A stretch of DNA of 40,407 nt from Verrucomicrobiales bacterium (GCA_027488845.1 JAIYBC010000007.1:1-40407); one strand, 5' to 3'. Positions 25,759-33,936 are shown, counted from the stretch's first letter. Made by a program: numbers and translations. The notes: generated by a model not told the origin, from the sequence alone.

Positions 25759-26814
25759 TCAGTTTGGAATAATTTGAAGCAGTTCTCGGATCCCCTCGCG
25801 TCGATTCCTTAATCCAAGTCCAATCGTGTTCAAATATTCTTCAACTTGAGGAAATTGGCTTCCCCGAAGCGAAGCATAAACGCCTTTGACACAAGCCTCC
25901 AGTTTGGCTCCGGCAAGCAAATCCATCTTCGTCAGATTGTTCTGGTCGAATCCGAATCCCAAGAAAGCGATGATTCCTTGTTTTTCGCCGTTCCTCACCG
26001 CCATCTTGAACCACTCTTCCCACAAGGACTCACGACGTTCCTCATCCACAGGTTCGTGAGCAAAGTGGATTCCATCAGCTGCAATCTTAATAGCCCTGCC
26101 ATTCAAGAACCCGTACGGAACTCTGTTTCTTAATGCCGCTATGTTTATGCTATCTAGAGTTGATTGATCGCAACCGTAGAACTCTCCAAAAGTTCCATGT
26201 ATATGCCAAATCTTCGCAGATTTGACGATTGCGTCAGCCTTTTCATCGCTCAATTCAAAGGTTGCACGAATCGAATAAAAGAACATTTGCTCTAGAAGGC
26301 GATCATAATTGAATGTCCAAAACTGGACTTTGTTTGCGCTAAAAAATTCTTCAGGATCGGTGATCCCGCGAGCCATCTTAGTGAACAGTTCTGAGAACCA
26401 TGGGGTGGCAGAGATGGTTCGCGCGTTTGGTTCTACGGGATCGAGCACCAGCTTTTCGTTATAACTAACATTCTCAAAGCTATGCGCATGTCTTGATTCG
26501 CTTGTCAGGATAACTTGAGCAACCGCAAGTCTCCAAAATCTAATTAACTCTTTAGAGTTTGGAGAATTCCGCTTATCCATCATTTCAGCGAAGCGATCAA
26601 CAGGAGATAATTGACTCTTCTTTAGTTCACTCTGAAAATAGCTAAGCTGTTTCTGTTCGTACTCTGTGCCAAATCTCGATTCAGAGCCCGATATCCATAG
26701 CGGACTCAAAACCTGCTGCCCGGCCAGAATTCGCCAAAGCTGTTCACCAGTCGGGAACCCATAGTCTGCAGACGCACCGGCGCCTAGAATAAATAACGTG
26801 GGCACATTAATCAT
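25759..26814 (-). CDS. SIR2-like NAD-binding protein (defence-type)
   Basis: This 351-residue protein has the SIR2 fold signatures: LFILGAGASADYGFP with the NAD-binding GAGAS at 11-15, FWTFNYDRLLEQ with Asn169 and Asp171, and WHIHGTFG with His204/His206, the residues expected for NAD hydrolysis. There is no zinc-finger module, so it is of the SIR2_2 type found in antiphage systems (such as Thoeris, DSR and SIR2-pAgo) rather than a deacetylase. It follows an HsdR_N-like gene by 23 bases and shares its AT-rich composition. It probably drains NAD on sensing infection; the trigger is unknown. Confidence 0.8.
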   Translation of the reverse strand: MINVPTLFILGAGASADYGFPTGEQLWRILAGQQVLSPLWISGSESRFGTEYEQKQLSYFQSELKKSQLSPVDRFAEMMDKRNSPNSKELIRFWRLAVAQVILTSESRHAHSFENVSYNEKLVLDPVEPNARTISATPWFSELFTKMARGITDPEEFFSANKVQFWTFNYDRLLEQMFFYSIRATFELSDEKADAIVKSAKIWHIHGTFGEFYGCDQSTLDSINIAALRNRVPYGFLNGRAIKIAADGIHFAHEPVDEERRESLWEEWFKMAVRNGEKQGIIAFLGFGFDQNNLTKMDLLAGAKLEACVKGVYASLRGSQFPQVEEYLNTIGLGLRNRREGIRELLQIIPN

Positions 26815-26837
26815 TGCCGTAATGACTATTGTGATGG

Positions 26838-27683
26838 CTACGGGGCGTCTTCGCTTCCTTTGGTGTCATCATTCCGTGTCGCTAGAGCAGGACTCGAGTC
26901 ACCAACACCTTCAACTTCAGATGCGGACTTTTGAGATGAAACGCGAAGTGTTCTTCCTGCTGCCTTCTGGATCTTTCGCTTCGCCTCTTCAGCTTTTTCA
27001 CCTTCCAAGACATCTCTCTTTAAAACCTCGTTGACTAGAACGGAACGAATTTGATCGGTGTCGATCTTTACGTCAGGAGAAACCCTCCGAAGTTCCCTCC
27101 GAACAACATCAAGAATAGTGTCAGAGAGAATCATTGCACCGAGAAAGAAGCGACTTAAAGCCTGCTTTTGTGAATGAAACTCACCTAGCAGTGACCGCTG
27201 CCAACCCTCTTTGCACCACAGATAAAGTGTATCGATGTCGGAATCTGTCTTGGGGTTTACAGCGCAGAAATCAACATCAACAACTAACTCTGTTGTGATT
27301 GGGCGAGTGAAGAAGACGTGATAAACAGACCACCGAATTCCGTTTGTCAGAAGAACCCAATCCACCCCCTGATTCGCTGCATAGTCAACCGCCTGCTTTA
27401 CATGGGATTCTTTGAGTTCCAGGCCGACTGCCTTCACTTCAATGAGCGTAACAAGGCGACCTTCGAGCTTAATTGCAAGGTCACAGTAAGTTCCACGAAT
27501 TGCAAACTCGGACGTCAGTTCAGAGTATTTGTCATATCCGAAGACATCTGCCAGCATGTCTTTTACAATTGTTACTGTATCCGTTTCCCCAACATCTCGA
27601 GCCTTGGCAGCAGACAAAATGGGTTGGTACCTTTTGATGCCAGCAATAATGCGTTCACTGGTGCGCTTCGGGACGTTTGCCAT
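26838..27683 (-). CDS. HsdR_N-like PD-(D/E)XK protein
   Basis: This 281-residue protein matches the HsdR N-terminal nuclease fold. It has TIVKDMLADVFGYDKYSELT, then Glu59, Asp68 in GTYCDLAI and Glu82-x-Lys84 in LIEVKA as the PD-(D/E)XK core, and VDWVLLTNGIRWSVYHV, typical of the family. There is no helicase part, so it is a stand-alone nuclease-like protein. The C-terminal third is Lys/Glu-rich with a Ser/Ala-rich end and no known domain. I took the ATG at 27683 because the longer frame would use a TTG start. It precedes the SIR2-like gene in a probable operon. Confidence 0.75.
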   Translation of the reverse strand: MANVPKRTSERIIAGIKRYQPILSAAKARDVGETDTVTIVKDMLADVFGYDKYSELTSEFAIRGTYCDLAIKLEGRLVTLIEVKAVGLELKESHVKQAVDYAANQGVDWVLLTNGIRWSVYHVFFTRPITTELVVDVDFCAVNPKTDSDIDTLYLWCKEGWQRSLLGEFHSQKQALSRFFLGAMILSDTILDVVRRELRRVSPDVKIDTDQIRSVLVNEVLKRDVLEGEKAEEAKRKIQKAAGRTLRVSSQKSASEVEGVGDSSPALATRNDDTKGSEDAP

Positions 27684-27722
27684 GGTAGTTGTTTTTTGAT
27701 TCTGCTTATGAGGTGAGAGCGG

Positions 27723-27736
27723 ACTTGTTGACAAGT
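27723..27736. promoter_or_regulatory. Palindrome upstream of HsdR_N/SIR2 operon
   Basis: ACTTGT and ACAAGT flank 2 bases, a perfect 6-base inverted repeat. Its minus-strand half includes a -35-like TTGTCA with a -10-like CATAAG about 18 bases on, upstream of the ATG at 27683. A repressor bound here would block that promoter. Which protein binds is unknown; it does not match the TTGCATCACGCAA sites. Confidence 0.4.
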
Positions 27737-27784
27737 TATTGGTCAGACAGGCCTTGTCCTAGGGGGCGTGTATTGTGGTCGATG

Positions 27785-28426
27785 TCATGAGCGACCAGAC
27801 GCCTTCGCCGGGGAAGATCCAGTTGAAGTTCCGAGTGACGCTGGAACCGTTGCTTGAGGTCTCGACCGCGGGGCGCTCCGTCGAGGAGATCGAAGCGCTG
27901 GCTCGCCTGCACTACCGCTGGTCGAAGCAGCTGTTTCTGAAGGCTCGCTTGATGCGGAAAGACGCCGGCGAGGCGACAAGCCCGAGGCAATCTCGGCGGC
28001 CGAGATCTGCCGGGACATCTGCTCGGGCGAAATTGCAGAACTAGACGCCGAAGAAGGCCGACCCATCGGCGGTTTGGAATCTCCAGGATCCAACGTGAAC
28101 GCCTCCAGCATCTGGTTCATGCCTTCAATGGCCCTGCGACGCTGCGTCGGAGGGAGACGACGAAACCGGCTCAGCACGTCTTGTTCCCAGGATTCCAAGG
28201 CCCGCGGCGCATCGTGGACAACCCGGCCATCGGCATTCTCTCCCACCAGGAGCCGTTCACCGATCAGCGTCGCGAAGAGGCGGAGAACCGTCAGGCTGGG
28301 ACGGGCCTCCATAGAGACGTACCGGCTGACGGTTCCTGGATCGAGGTGAAGTTCCGCTGCGGCCCGGCTCTGTTTCCAGCCTGAGGCGGAAAGAAGGCGC
28401 AGGAACTCTTGGTTTAGCTCGTCCAC
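27785..28426 (-). CDS. Phage repressor-like HTH protein
   Basis: This 213-residue protein starts best at the GTG at 28426 (VDELNQEFLRLL); an earlier TTG start would put the operator repeats inside the gene. The HTH spans about residues 10-50, with WKQSRAAAELHLDPGTVSRYVS as the helix-turn-helix and RPSLTVLRLFATLIGE after it. It is divergent from the Cro/Ner-like gene, with operator-like repeats between, as expected for a lysogeny repressor. The last ~80 residues are Ser/Pro/Arg-rich and overlap, on the other strand, a convergent small gene, so the true C-terminus is uncertain. Confidence 0.65.
   Translation of the reverse strand: MDELNQEFLRLLSASGWKQSRAAAELHLDPGTVSRYVSMEARPSLTVLRLFATLIGERLLVGENADGRVVHDAPRALESWEQDVLSRFRRLPPTQRRRAIEGMNQMLEAFTLDPGDSKPPMGRPSSASSSAISPEQMSRQISAAEIASGLSPRRRLSASSEPSETAASTSGSAGEPALRSPRRSAPRSRPQATVPASLGTSTGSSPAKASGRS
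27787..28044 (+). CDS. Small protein antisense to repressor tail
   Basis: This 85-residue frame starts at the ATG at 27787. Its first ~60 residues (PGKIQLKFRVTLEPLLEVST, RSVEEIEALARLHYRW, QLFLKARLMRKD) look truly coding, with sensible helices and C/G-ending codons. The rest (SPRQSRRPRSAGTSARAK) looks like antisense reading of the repressor. Another forward frame is coding-like just after about 27965, so a frameshift near there is possible. It is divergent from the HsdR_N gene and fully overlaps the repressor's 3' part. Function unknown. Confidence 0.4.
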   Translation: MSDQTPSPGKIQLKFRVTLEPLLEVSTAGRSVEEIEALARLHYRWSKQLFLKARLMRKDAGEATSPRQSRRPRSAGTSARAKLQN

Positions 28427-28482
28427 GAATCGAATTGGGCGGTCAGGGCGGATTGCAGGCAACAACCCAGGCGGCGAAGAAA

Positions 28483-28546
28483 TTGCATCACGCAAGAAAA
28501 CCGCTTGCAAGGTTGAACTACACAATGTAGCCGTTGCATCACGCAA
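28483..28546. promoter_or_regulatory. Operator region between repressor and early operon
   Basis: Two exact copies of TTGCATCACGCAA lie at 28483-28495 and 28534-28546, 51 bases apart. Each is partly palindromic (TTGC...GCAA). Between them is CTACA-CAA-TGTAG at 28518-28530, a 5-base inverted repeat. This is the switch region between the leftward repressor and the rightward early genes. The final A of the right copy is the first base of the early gene's ATG. No promoter consensus could be fixed with confidence. Confidence 0.65.
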
Positions 28547-28740
28547 TGAGCGCTGCCCTGAAGTTGACCCCGAGGAACCTGAGCCAAGTGGCTGGTCTCA
28601 ATGGGTTCCGAGGCGTGGCCGAGCTCGCCCGAAGCTTCGGACGGCATCGAGTCACCCTCTATCGGGCGGTGGCCCAGCCCCGCCGGTTCGCTCCCACCAT
28701 CCGCGAACTGAACAAGGCGCTTCCTCGCCGAAAGCCATGA
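28546..28740 (+). CDS. Cro/Ner-like HTH regulator
   Basis: This 64-residue first gene of the early operon carries an HTH-like core, GVAELARSFGRHRVTLYRAV, with a basic tail. By size and position it corresponds to Mu ner, which shuts down early transcription and opposes the repressor. Its ATG is overlapped by the right operator copy and no Shine-Dalgarno is visible, so translation may be leaderless or weak. The stop overlaps the next gene (ATGA). Confidence 0.6.
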   Translation: MSAALKLTPRNLSQVAGLNGFRGVAELARSFGRHRVTLYRAVAQPRRFAPTIRELNKALPRRKP

Positions 28741-28961
28741 CACCTCGCGAACATCCCATCCGGGTTCTCGCCCGGCACAGTCTGGCCAACCTCCCGGATT
28801 CGATGTCCGAACGGAGACAGGTCCTGGAAGCCCTACTCGAGCTCCTTCCGCGCCATCATGAGAACCGTCAGGAGGTCCGGAACCTTCTGTCGACCCTCGA
28901 CCAGCACCTCCTCCTCCAACGCGAACTTCCCTTTGGGGGACCAGCGAAAGGAGCCCGATGA
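28737..28961 (+). CDS. Small early helical protein
   Basis: This 74-residue protein overlaps both neighbours by ATGA junctions. It is helical and charged, with MSERRQVLEALLELLPRHHE and VRNLLSTLDQHLLLQREL, and ends in a Gly/Lys segment. No domain is recognised. Tight coupling with the Ner-like gene suggests an early regulatory or replication-accessory role. Confidence 0.55.
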   Translation: MTPREHPIRVLARHSLANLPDSMSERRQVLEALLELLPRHHENRQEVRNLLSTLDQHLLLQRELPFGGPAKGAR

Positions 28962-29272
28962 GCGTTCTTCTGACCATCGGACCTCACCGGTTTGTCGTTG
29001 GAAGCGCCGCCGTTGCCAACGCGATCGCGGAGGCTTTGGCAGCGGCCCCCCAGATTGAGCGAATCCATGGAGGCACTGACCGAGGCGCCGAATGGACTCA
29101 AGCGGGGGAAGCAGTGCGCATCCTCACTTTCCGAGTCGATCGGTTCGCAGGGGTCTCGGGCGTCTCCCTGGCCCCGTCTCCCATCTCCCCAGCGGTTCAG
29201 GCTGTCCTCGGAGAGGCACCTCGAATTCGCCGCAGAACACACCAGGACCTCGCCAGCGCCGCAATCGACTGA
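28958..29272 (+). CDS. Small early hypothetical protein
   Basis: This 104-residue protein begins with a beta-rich segment (SVLLTIGPHRFVVGSAAVANAI) followed by a helix AEALAAAPQIERI and an Arg-rich end (PRIRRRTHQDLASAAID). No family is recognised. It overlaps the previous gene by 4 bases and is followed after 9 bases by the ParB-like gene, so it belongs to the early operon. Confidence 0.5.
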   Translation: MSVLLTIGPHRFVVGSAAVANAIAEALAAAPQIERIHGGTDRGAEWTQAGEAVRILTFRVDRFAGVSGVSLAPSPISPAVQAVLGEAPRIRRRTHQDLASAAID

Positions 29273-29281
29273 CCCGACTCC

Positions 29282-30139
29282 ATGCGCAACGCCTTCGATC
29301 AACGCCCCATCTTCTATCGCCCCTTGGGCGACCTCTCGGTTCATCCCGCCCTTCGAACCATGCCGAGGCTTTCCAAAGAGGATCCTCGCTATGGGGCCAT
29401 GCGTACCGCTTGGCAGGAGAGCGGAGTTCTGCCTCCGCTGTTTGTCACCGCGGAGGGCAGGATTGCCGATGGACGGCATCGGTACTGGTTCGCCCGAGAC
29501 ATGCGCCTGGAAGCGGTTCCGGTCATCGAAGTGGATGAGGACGAAGTTCCGCTGGTCATCGTCAACGGGTTGGCTGGCCGAAACCACACCTCGAAGGGAC
29601 AACGGGCCTACCTGGCGGTTCCCTACCTGCAGTCGGCCTTCGAGGCCGCCCAACGCCGACGCCTCGAGGTCCTGAAGAACGGGAGCAAGACCACGCTGCC
29701 GCCAGTCACTTCGGTGGACGACCTGGCCGAGAAGCTCGGGGTCGGCCGGGACCTGCTTTTCCAGGCACGTCGACTGCATGACGCCTTCGAACAGGATCCG
29801 AAGCTCCGCGAGGAGATCGAGCCCCTGATTCTGGCGGAGGAGTCCCCGATCGGACTCGGGGCTGCCCTCGCCGGTATTGCCGGTCGCAAAGCGACACAGG
29901 GCAAAGCGAGGCCTCCGGCCCGGAACTCCGCTTTGCACAAGTTCACCTTCGCCTGGAGCGGCTTGGCCAAGACCGGAAACGGATGGGAGCGCTGGAACGA
30001 CGAAGAGCGTGATCAGGCGACGGAGGCTATCCGCAAGTCGGTCGGACAACTTCCGGACGAGGCCCTGAACGCCGTGGCGGCCGCCGTCCGCAACACACTC
30101 CGCGAACGCAAGTCGGCCGGAATCGATCCCGCGAACTGA
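29282..30139 (+). CDS. ParB/Srx-domain protein
   Basis: This 285-residue protein has an N-terminal ParB/sulfiredoxin-like domain: LSVHPALRTMPRLS, then LPPLFVTAEGRIADGRHRYWFA with the ParB-type DGRHR box at about residues 60-64, and VIEVDEDEVPLVIVNGL. A helix-turn-helix-like region follows at about 143-165 (TSVDDLAEKLGVGRDLLFQARRL). ParB-like CTPase proteins bind and spread on DNA. Directly upstream of the transposase, it may help target choice, end synapsis or prophage segregation. Mu has no equivalent gene here. The C-terminal third is of unknown fold. Confidence 0.7.
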   Translation: MRNAFDQRPIFYRPLGDLSVHPALRTMPRLSKEDPRYGAMRTAWQESGVLPPLFVTAEGRIADGRHRYWFARDMRLEAVPVIEVDEDEVPLVIVNGLAGRNHTSKGQRAYLAVPYLQSAFEAAQRRRLEVLKNGSKTTLPPVTSVDDLAEKLGVGRDLLFQARRLHDAFEQDPKLREEIEPLILAEESPIGLGAALAGIAGRKATQGKARPPARNSALHKFTFAWSGLAKTGNGWERWNDEERDQATEAIRKSVGQLPDEALNAVAAAVRNTLRERKSAGIDPAN

Positions 30140-30146
30140 ATCGACC

Positions 30147-32048
30147 ATGTCCGGCGCCGCCCCCATCTCCGACACCCGCATGCGCGAGGCCAATCGCCGC
30201 CTCGCACTCGTCGAGACCTATCGTGGACTGAAGTCGCAGGGCTTCACTCCGAACGAGGCGGTCGGCCGGATGCGTCGGATGGGAATCGCCGAAAGTCGGG
30301 CCACACTCGATCGCTACGACAAGGCGCACCTGGTGCAAGGGTATGCCGGACTTCTTCCCAACTCCCACTTGAGCGGGCGTCGTTCCGAGTTGGACCGCCT
30401 GAAGGAGAAGCTGGGCAAGGACGTGGTGGAATCCCTCCTGGCCCGTGCCGCGGCGACCGCTCTCGACACACAGAGCGAGGTGATGGGATTGCGCTTGGTC
30501 GCCCAGAGCCCGGAGGCCCCGGAGTCGTTCGCCCAACTGGTGGACTACGCCGCCCATGGGGGGCCTCGAGCGAGCAAGCACGCCCTCCCTCCATCGATCC
30601 GGCAGGCCATCCGCCGCAATCCGGCAGTGGTTCGGCGGCACAGCGGCCAACGGAACTCGAACCTGCGAGGATTCTGGATTCCTAGGCGGGTGGATATCCT
30701 TCCAGGCGACGTGTGGACTTCGGACGACACCACCCCGATCTGGGGATGGTGGGTGCCGTGGGAGCACGCCAAGGGCAATCCTGCCTTCGACAAAGCCTCC
30801 TGCGAGTACCGCCACGGGGTGAAGCTGCTTCAAGGGCAGCTCCTTCCCTTGGCCGACGTCGCCAGCAACTGCGTCTTCCAAGTCGCGCTGATTGCCCGAG
30901 AGACCTCTGCCTACAGGGCGTCCGACATCTGGTCGCTGTTCGGGCGCGCCTTCGCCCAGTTCGGACTGCCGCGCCTCGGCTTCCAACTGGAGCGGGGTTC
31001 GTGGGAATCGAACCTGATTCGAGGCGTCGAAGTTTCGGTCGAGCAGGACGGCGTCTCGCTCGATCGCCGGGTGGGCGGCCTCCGGATGCTTCCGACCAAT
31101 GTCACCGCCTGGCACCGCCAGACTCTCGGAGGGGACTTCACCTTTCCGTCGCATCTCCAGACCTGGACCAGCTACCTCCCGAAGTCGAAGCCGGTAGAGG
31201 CGATCTTCGATCGGATGCAGACCCTTGAGGGAACCCTCTGGGGAAACCTTGGACGGGACCAACAGCGGCGGCCGAACGAAGCGGCCAAGAAGCAATTTGA
31301 GGCGTGCAGGCGAGGTGCGGCGGATCCCCGGCTCCATTTTCTAAGCGGGACCGAACTCCTCACCCGCCTGCGCGCCCTCATCGAGTTCCTCAACAACGAA
31401 CCGATGGAGGGCCAGGTCTTCAAGGGCGTCCCGCGACTGCTCTGGGAGCAGAACCTGCGCGAGCACCCGCTCTACCGGATGCCGGAAGAGCAGCAGTACC
31501 TTTTCCGCAGGTCCTGGCATGCAACCCGGATCACCCGTGGCTGGGTGATCTGCAGATTCACCGACGCCGAGGGAACCAAGCGGGTGGAACACTACTGCCA
31601 GCCAGAGCGTTTCCCGGACCTGGAGGGACGTGAGGTGCTGGCCTACTTCGACACCGAAGACTGCCGGCAGCCCGCGCAGATCCACGATGCGGCGACGGGC
31701 GAGTACCTCTGCGGTGCCAATTGGTTCGAGCGTCCAGGGATGTTCCTCGATGCGGCACAGCAGGGGCACGACCTCAAGCGGCGCTACAACAACGCTCTGA
31801 CCACCCTCTACGCCGACACGGCTTCGAAGGCGCCGAGCCGCCAGTTGCCGCAGGAGATTGCGGAGAGACGGAACCAGCCGGCCGAGGTGGTGACCTTTAC
31901 GCCCCAACGCGAACGGGCGCCGAAAGCGGACAACCCTATGCGGCCTGCGTCCCAGGACCAGTTCCAACGAGACCAGGCACGCCGACTGAAGCTTGCCGAA
32001 GCCCTTCGGAAGACGGGCCTTGAGGGAGTGCCGGTCTCGGAAACCTGA
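30147..32048 (+). CDS. MuA-like DDE transposase
   Basis: This 633-residue protein has an N-terminal helical DNA-binding part (GFTPNEAVGRMRRMGIAESRATLDRYDK), an RNase H-like catalytic core from about 180 and a Mu-type C-terminal beta-barrel-like part. Candidate catalytic residues are Asp188 or Asp193/194 in GDVWTSDDTTP, Glu282 in LERGSWES (where Asp is usual) and Glu351 in KPVEAIFDRMQTLEG. It would bind the end repeats and join phage ends to target DNA for integration and replicative transposition. The extreme C-terminus is basic and may contact the MuB-like protein encoded next. Confidence 0.88.
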   Translation: MSGAAPISDTRMREANRRLALVETYRGLKSQGFTPNEAVGRMRRMGIAESRATLDRYDKAHLVQGYAGLLPNSHLSGRRSELDRLKEKLGKDVVESLLARAAATALDTQSEVMGLRLVAQSPEAPESFAQLVDYAAHGGPRASKHALPPSIRQAIRRNPAVVRRHSGQRNSNLRGFWIPRRVDILPGDVWTSDDTTPIWGWWVPWEHAKGNPAFDKASCEYRHGVKLLQGQLLPLADVASNCVFQVALIARETSAYRASDIWSLFGRAFAQFGLPRLGFQLERGSWESNLIRGVEVSVEQDGVSLDRRVGGLRMLPTNVTAWHRQTLGGDFTFPSHLQTWTSYLPKSKPVEAIFDRMQTLEGTLWGNLGRDQQRRPNEAAKKQFEACRRGAADPRLHFLSGTELLTRLRALIEFLNNEPMEGQVFKGVPRLLWEQNLREHPLYRMPEEQQYLFRRSWHATRITRGWVICRFTDAEGTKRVEHYCQPERFPDLEGREVLAYFDTEDCRQPAQIHDAATGEYLCGANWFERPGMFLDAAQQGHDLKRRYNNALTTLYADTASKAPSRQLPQEIAERRNQPAEVVTFTPQRERAPKADNPMRPASQDQFQRDQARRLKLAEALRKTGLEGVPVSET

Positions 32049-32061
32049 ACCAAAACCAATC

Positions 32062-33150
32062 ATGGAAGACACGAAGACGAAGCAGAAGCTGGAGGATACC
32101 TGGGGAGGCATCCGATGGGACGACCTGAACATCGAGAAGTGCGCCAACCACTTCCCCGAGGAACTGCGGGAGGACTTCCGATGGCTCAAGAGCTGGGTTC
32201 GAGACTGCTGCCATCGGGATCTCGACATCCTCCTGGAGCGGGCGAAGGCGCTGGGCATCTACCACGACAAGACAACTTGGTCGCGGGTTCTCCGGGGCCG
32301 GAGCCACATCGACAACTCCGGAGAGCCGCTCAAGACGCCGGTGATCAGCAGCGAGAAGCTGCGGTCGGCCATCGAGGCTCTCCGCTCGAACGTCCGAGCA
32401 GAGGCCCTGCGGGGGAAGGTACCCTTCGTGGAGACCACGAGCTGGGAGGCGATCGAGTCCTACATCGACGGCAAACGGGCGCGAGACCGGGTCAACCGCT
32501 GGGGCGTGGTGGTTGGTCCCACGGGCAGCCAGAAGACCGCCTGCTTCAAAGAGTACGTCCGGAGAAACAATCACGGCGCCACCTGGTGGATGGAGGCTCC
32601 TGCAGGGGGCGGCGTCAGCGAGTTCCTCGGACGACTCGGGATGCGCGCCGGCCTGGCGGAACAGACCAGCCGCGACAAGAAGCGGTTCCATCTGCTTCGA
32701 ACGATCCCTTCCGGCAAGGCGATCATCATCGACAACGTCCAGGATCTCTACCGTCCAGGCAGGCTCGAACAGCCGGTCTTCTCCTTCCTGCGCCAACTCC
32801 AGGACGAGACCGAGTGCTGCATTATCCTCTCCATCACACCGACCTTCGAGCGGGAGCTGACCAACGGCATGATGCTCGGCTACTTCGAGCAGTTTGAGGG
32901 ACGCAGCGGTGGTCGCCGGAACTGGCTGCGGCTCCCGGACTACGCGCCCGACGAAGATGTCGTCCGGATTGCAGAGGCCTTTCAACTGCAAGCGCCGCGG
33001 CAGCACTTGAAAAAGCTCGTCGAGATCAGCCGCGAGCCAGGTCGGGTTCGGCGGGTCTTCGAAGACCTGCAGCAGGCCCGGATCCTTGCGAACGCCTCGA
33101 AGCAGGCGTTGACGATCGACCACCTCCTGGAGGCGAGAGGAGAGGACTGA
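32062..33150 (+). CDS. MuB-like AAA+ ATPase
   Basis: This 362-residue protein starts at the ATG at 32062; the upstream open part overlaps the transposase. The N-terminal ~110 residues are helical and may bind DNA. The AAA+ core has Walker A GPTGSQKT at 152-159 and Walker B IIIDN at 221-225. It is the transposition target-selection ATPase that binds DNA as an ATP-dependent filament and delivers target DNA to the transposase. It follows the transposase by 13 bases. Confidence 0.87.
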   Translation: MEDTKTKQKLEDTWGGIRWDDLNIEKCANHFPEELREDFRWLKSWVRDCCHRDLDILLERAKALGIYHDKTTWSRVLRGRSHIDNSGEPLKTPVISSEKLRSAIEALRSNVRAEALRGKVPFVETTSWEAIESYIDGKRARDRVNRWGVVVGPTGSQKTACFKEYVRRNNHGATWWMEAPAGGGVSEFLGRLGMRAGLAEQTSRDKKRFHLLRTIPSGKAIIIDNVQDLYRPGRLEQPVFSFLRQLQDETECCIILSITPTFERELTNGMMLGYFEQFEGRSGGRRNWLRLPDYAPDEDVVRIAEAFQLQAPRQHLKKLVEISREPGRVRRVFEDLQQARILANASKQALTIDHLLEARGED

Positions 33151-33155
33151 GCATC

Positions 33156-33362
33156 ATGACCTTCGCCCACTTCTTAGGCTTCGGACTCCTGCTGCTCGGC
33201 GCGATGACCCTTGCGGGAATCCTGATCTGGACCTTCGACCGCGATCACCCCGCGTTGCGGCCGGACTTCACACCGCCGCGCCTCGCGCCTCGCCTGAAGG
33301 CGAAGCAGAACCCCGCAACCGATCACCTGTCGCCGACCACCACCGCCACAACCAACCACTGA
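33156..33362 (+). CDS. Small single-pass membrane protein
   Basis: This 68-residue protein has one hydrophobic helix at about residues 5-26 (HFLGFGLLLLGAMTLAGILIW) followed by a basic, Pro/Thr-rich cytoplasmic tail. No family is recognised. It lies between the MuB-like and Gam-like genes, 5 and 7 bases away, so it is co-transcribed. A role as membrane anchor or early holin-like protein is only speculation. Confidence 0.55.
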   Translation: MTFAHFLGFGLLLLGAMTLAGILIWTFDRDHPALRPDFTPPRLAPRLKAKQNPATDHLSPTTTATTNH

Positions 33363-33369
33363 CCCATTC

Positions 33370-33936
33370 ATGAATCGCAAGACCAAGAAGACCACCCCCC
33401 TGTTTGCCATCCTGACCAACGAGGAAGGACTCGCTTCCGCAGCGAACCGTCACGTCGAGCTGTCCATTGCCCTGAACCGGGCCAAGGCCGACCACGAACG
33501 GCGCCTGGCCGAACTCAACACCGAGTTCGACAAGCAGATCGCGGAGCAGGTGAACGAGATCAACAGCCTCGAGGCCGCCATCCAGCTATTCGCAGAGAGC
33601 CGGCCCGATCTCTTCCCGCAATCCGCGGAAGACGGACCGCGCAGCCGAACCTACCGAAACGCGGTCATCGGCTTCCGGACCAACCCGCCGAAGGTCGAGA
33701 AGAGAGTCTCCAAGGACACTATCGAAGCCATCGTCGAACGGTTGGAATCCCTGGCGTGGGGCGAGAAGTACGTGAAGTACGCCGAGCCTGGCTTGGACAA
33801 GGAAGCGCTCCTGAAGGACCGCGCCGTACTCACCGAGGGGCAGCTGGCCCAGGTCGGCCTCAAGATCAGCCAAGGGCAGACCTTCTTCATCGACCCTGTG
33901 TTTGAGTCCGCCGAGTCGGTCCGGAAGGCGGCCTGA
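33370..33936 (+). CDS. gam: Mu Gam-like host-nuclease inhibitor
   Basis: This 188-residue protein has the Mu Gam pattern: a long N-terminal helical stretch (ALNRAKADHERRLAELN, then EINSLEAAIQLFAESRPDLF), a strand-rich middle with NAVIGFRTNPPKVEKRVSKD, then EAIVERLESL and a C-terminal LKISQGQTFFIDPVFE. Gam dimerises into a Ku-like ring around double-stranded DNA ends and shields them from RecBCD-type exonucleases. Its location after the MuB-like gene matches Mu-like phages. Confidence 0.85.
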   Translation: MNRKTKKTTPLFAILTNEEGLASAANRHVELSIALNRAKADHERRLAELNTEFDKQIAEQVNEINSLEAAIQLFAESRPDLFPQSAEDGPRSRTYRNAVIGFRTNPPKVEKRVSKDTIEAIVERLESLAWGEKYVKYAEPGLDKEALLKDRAVLTEGQLAQVGLKISQGQTFFIDPVFESAESVRKAA

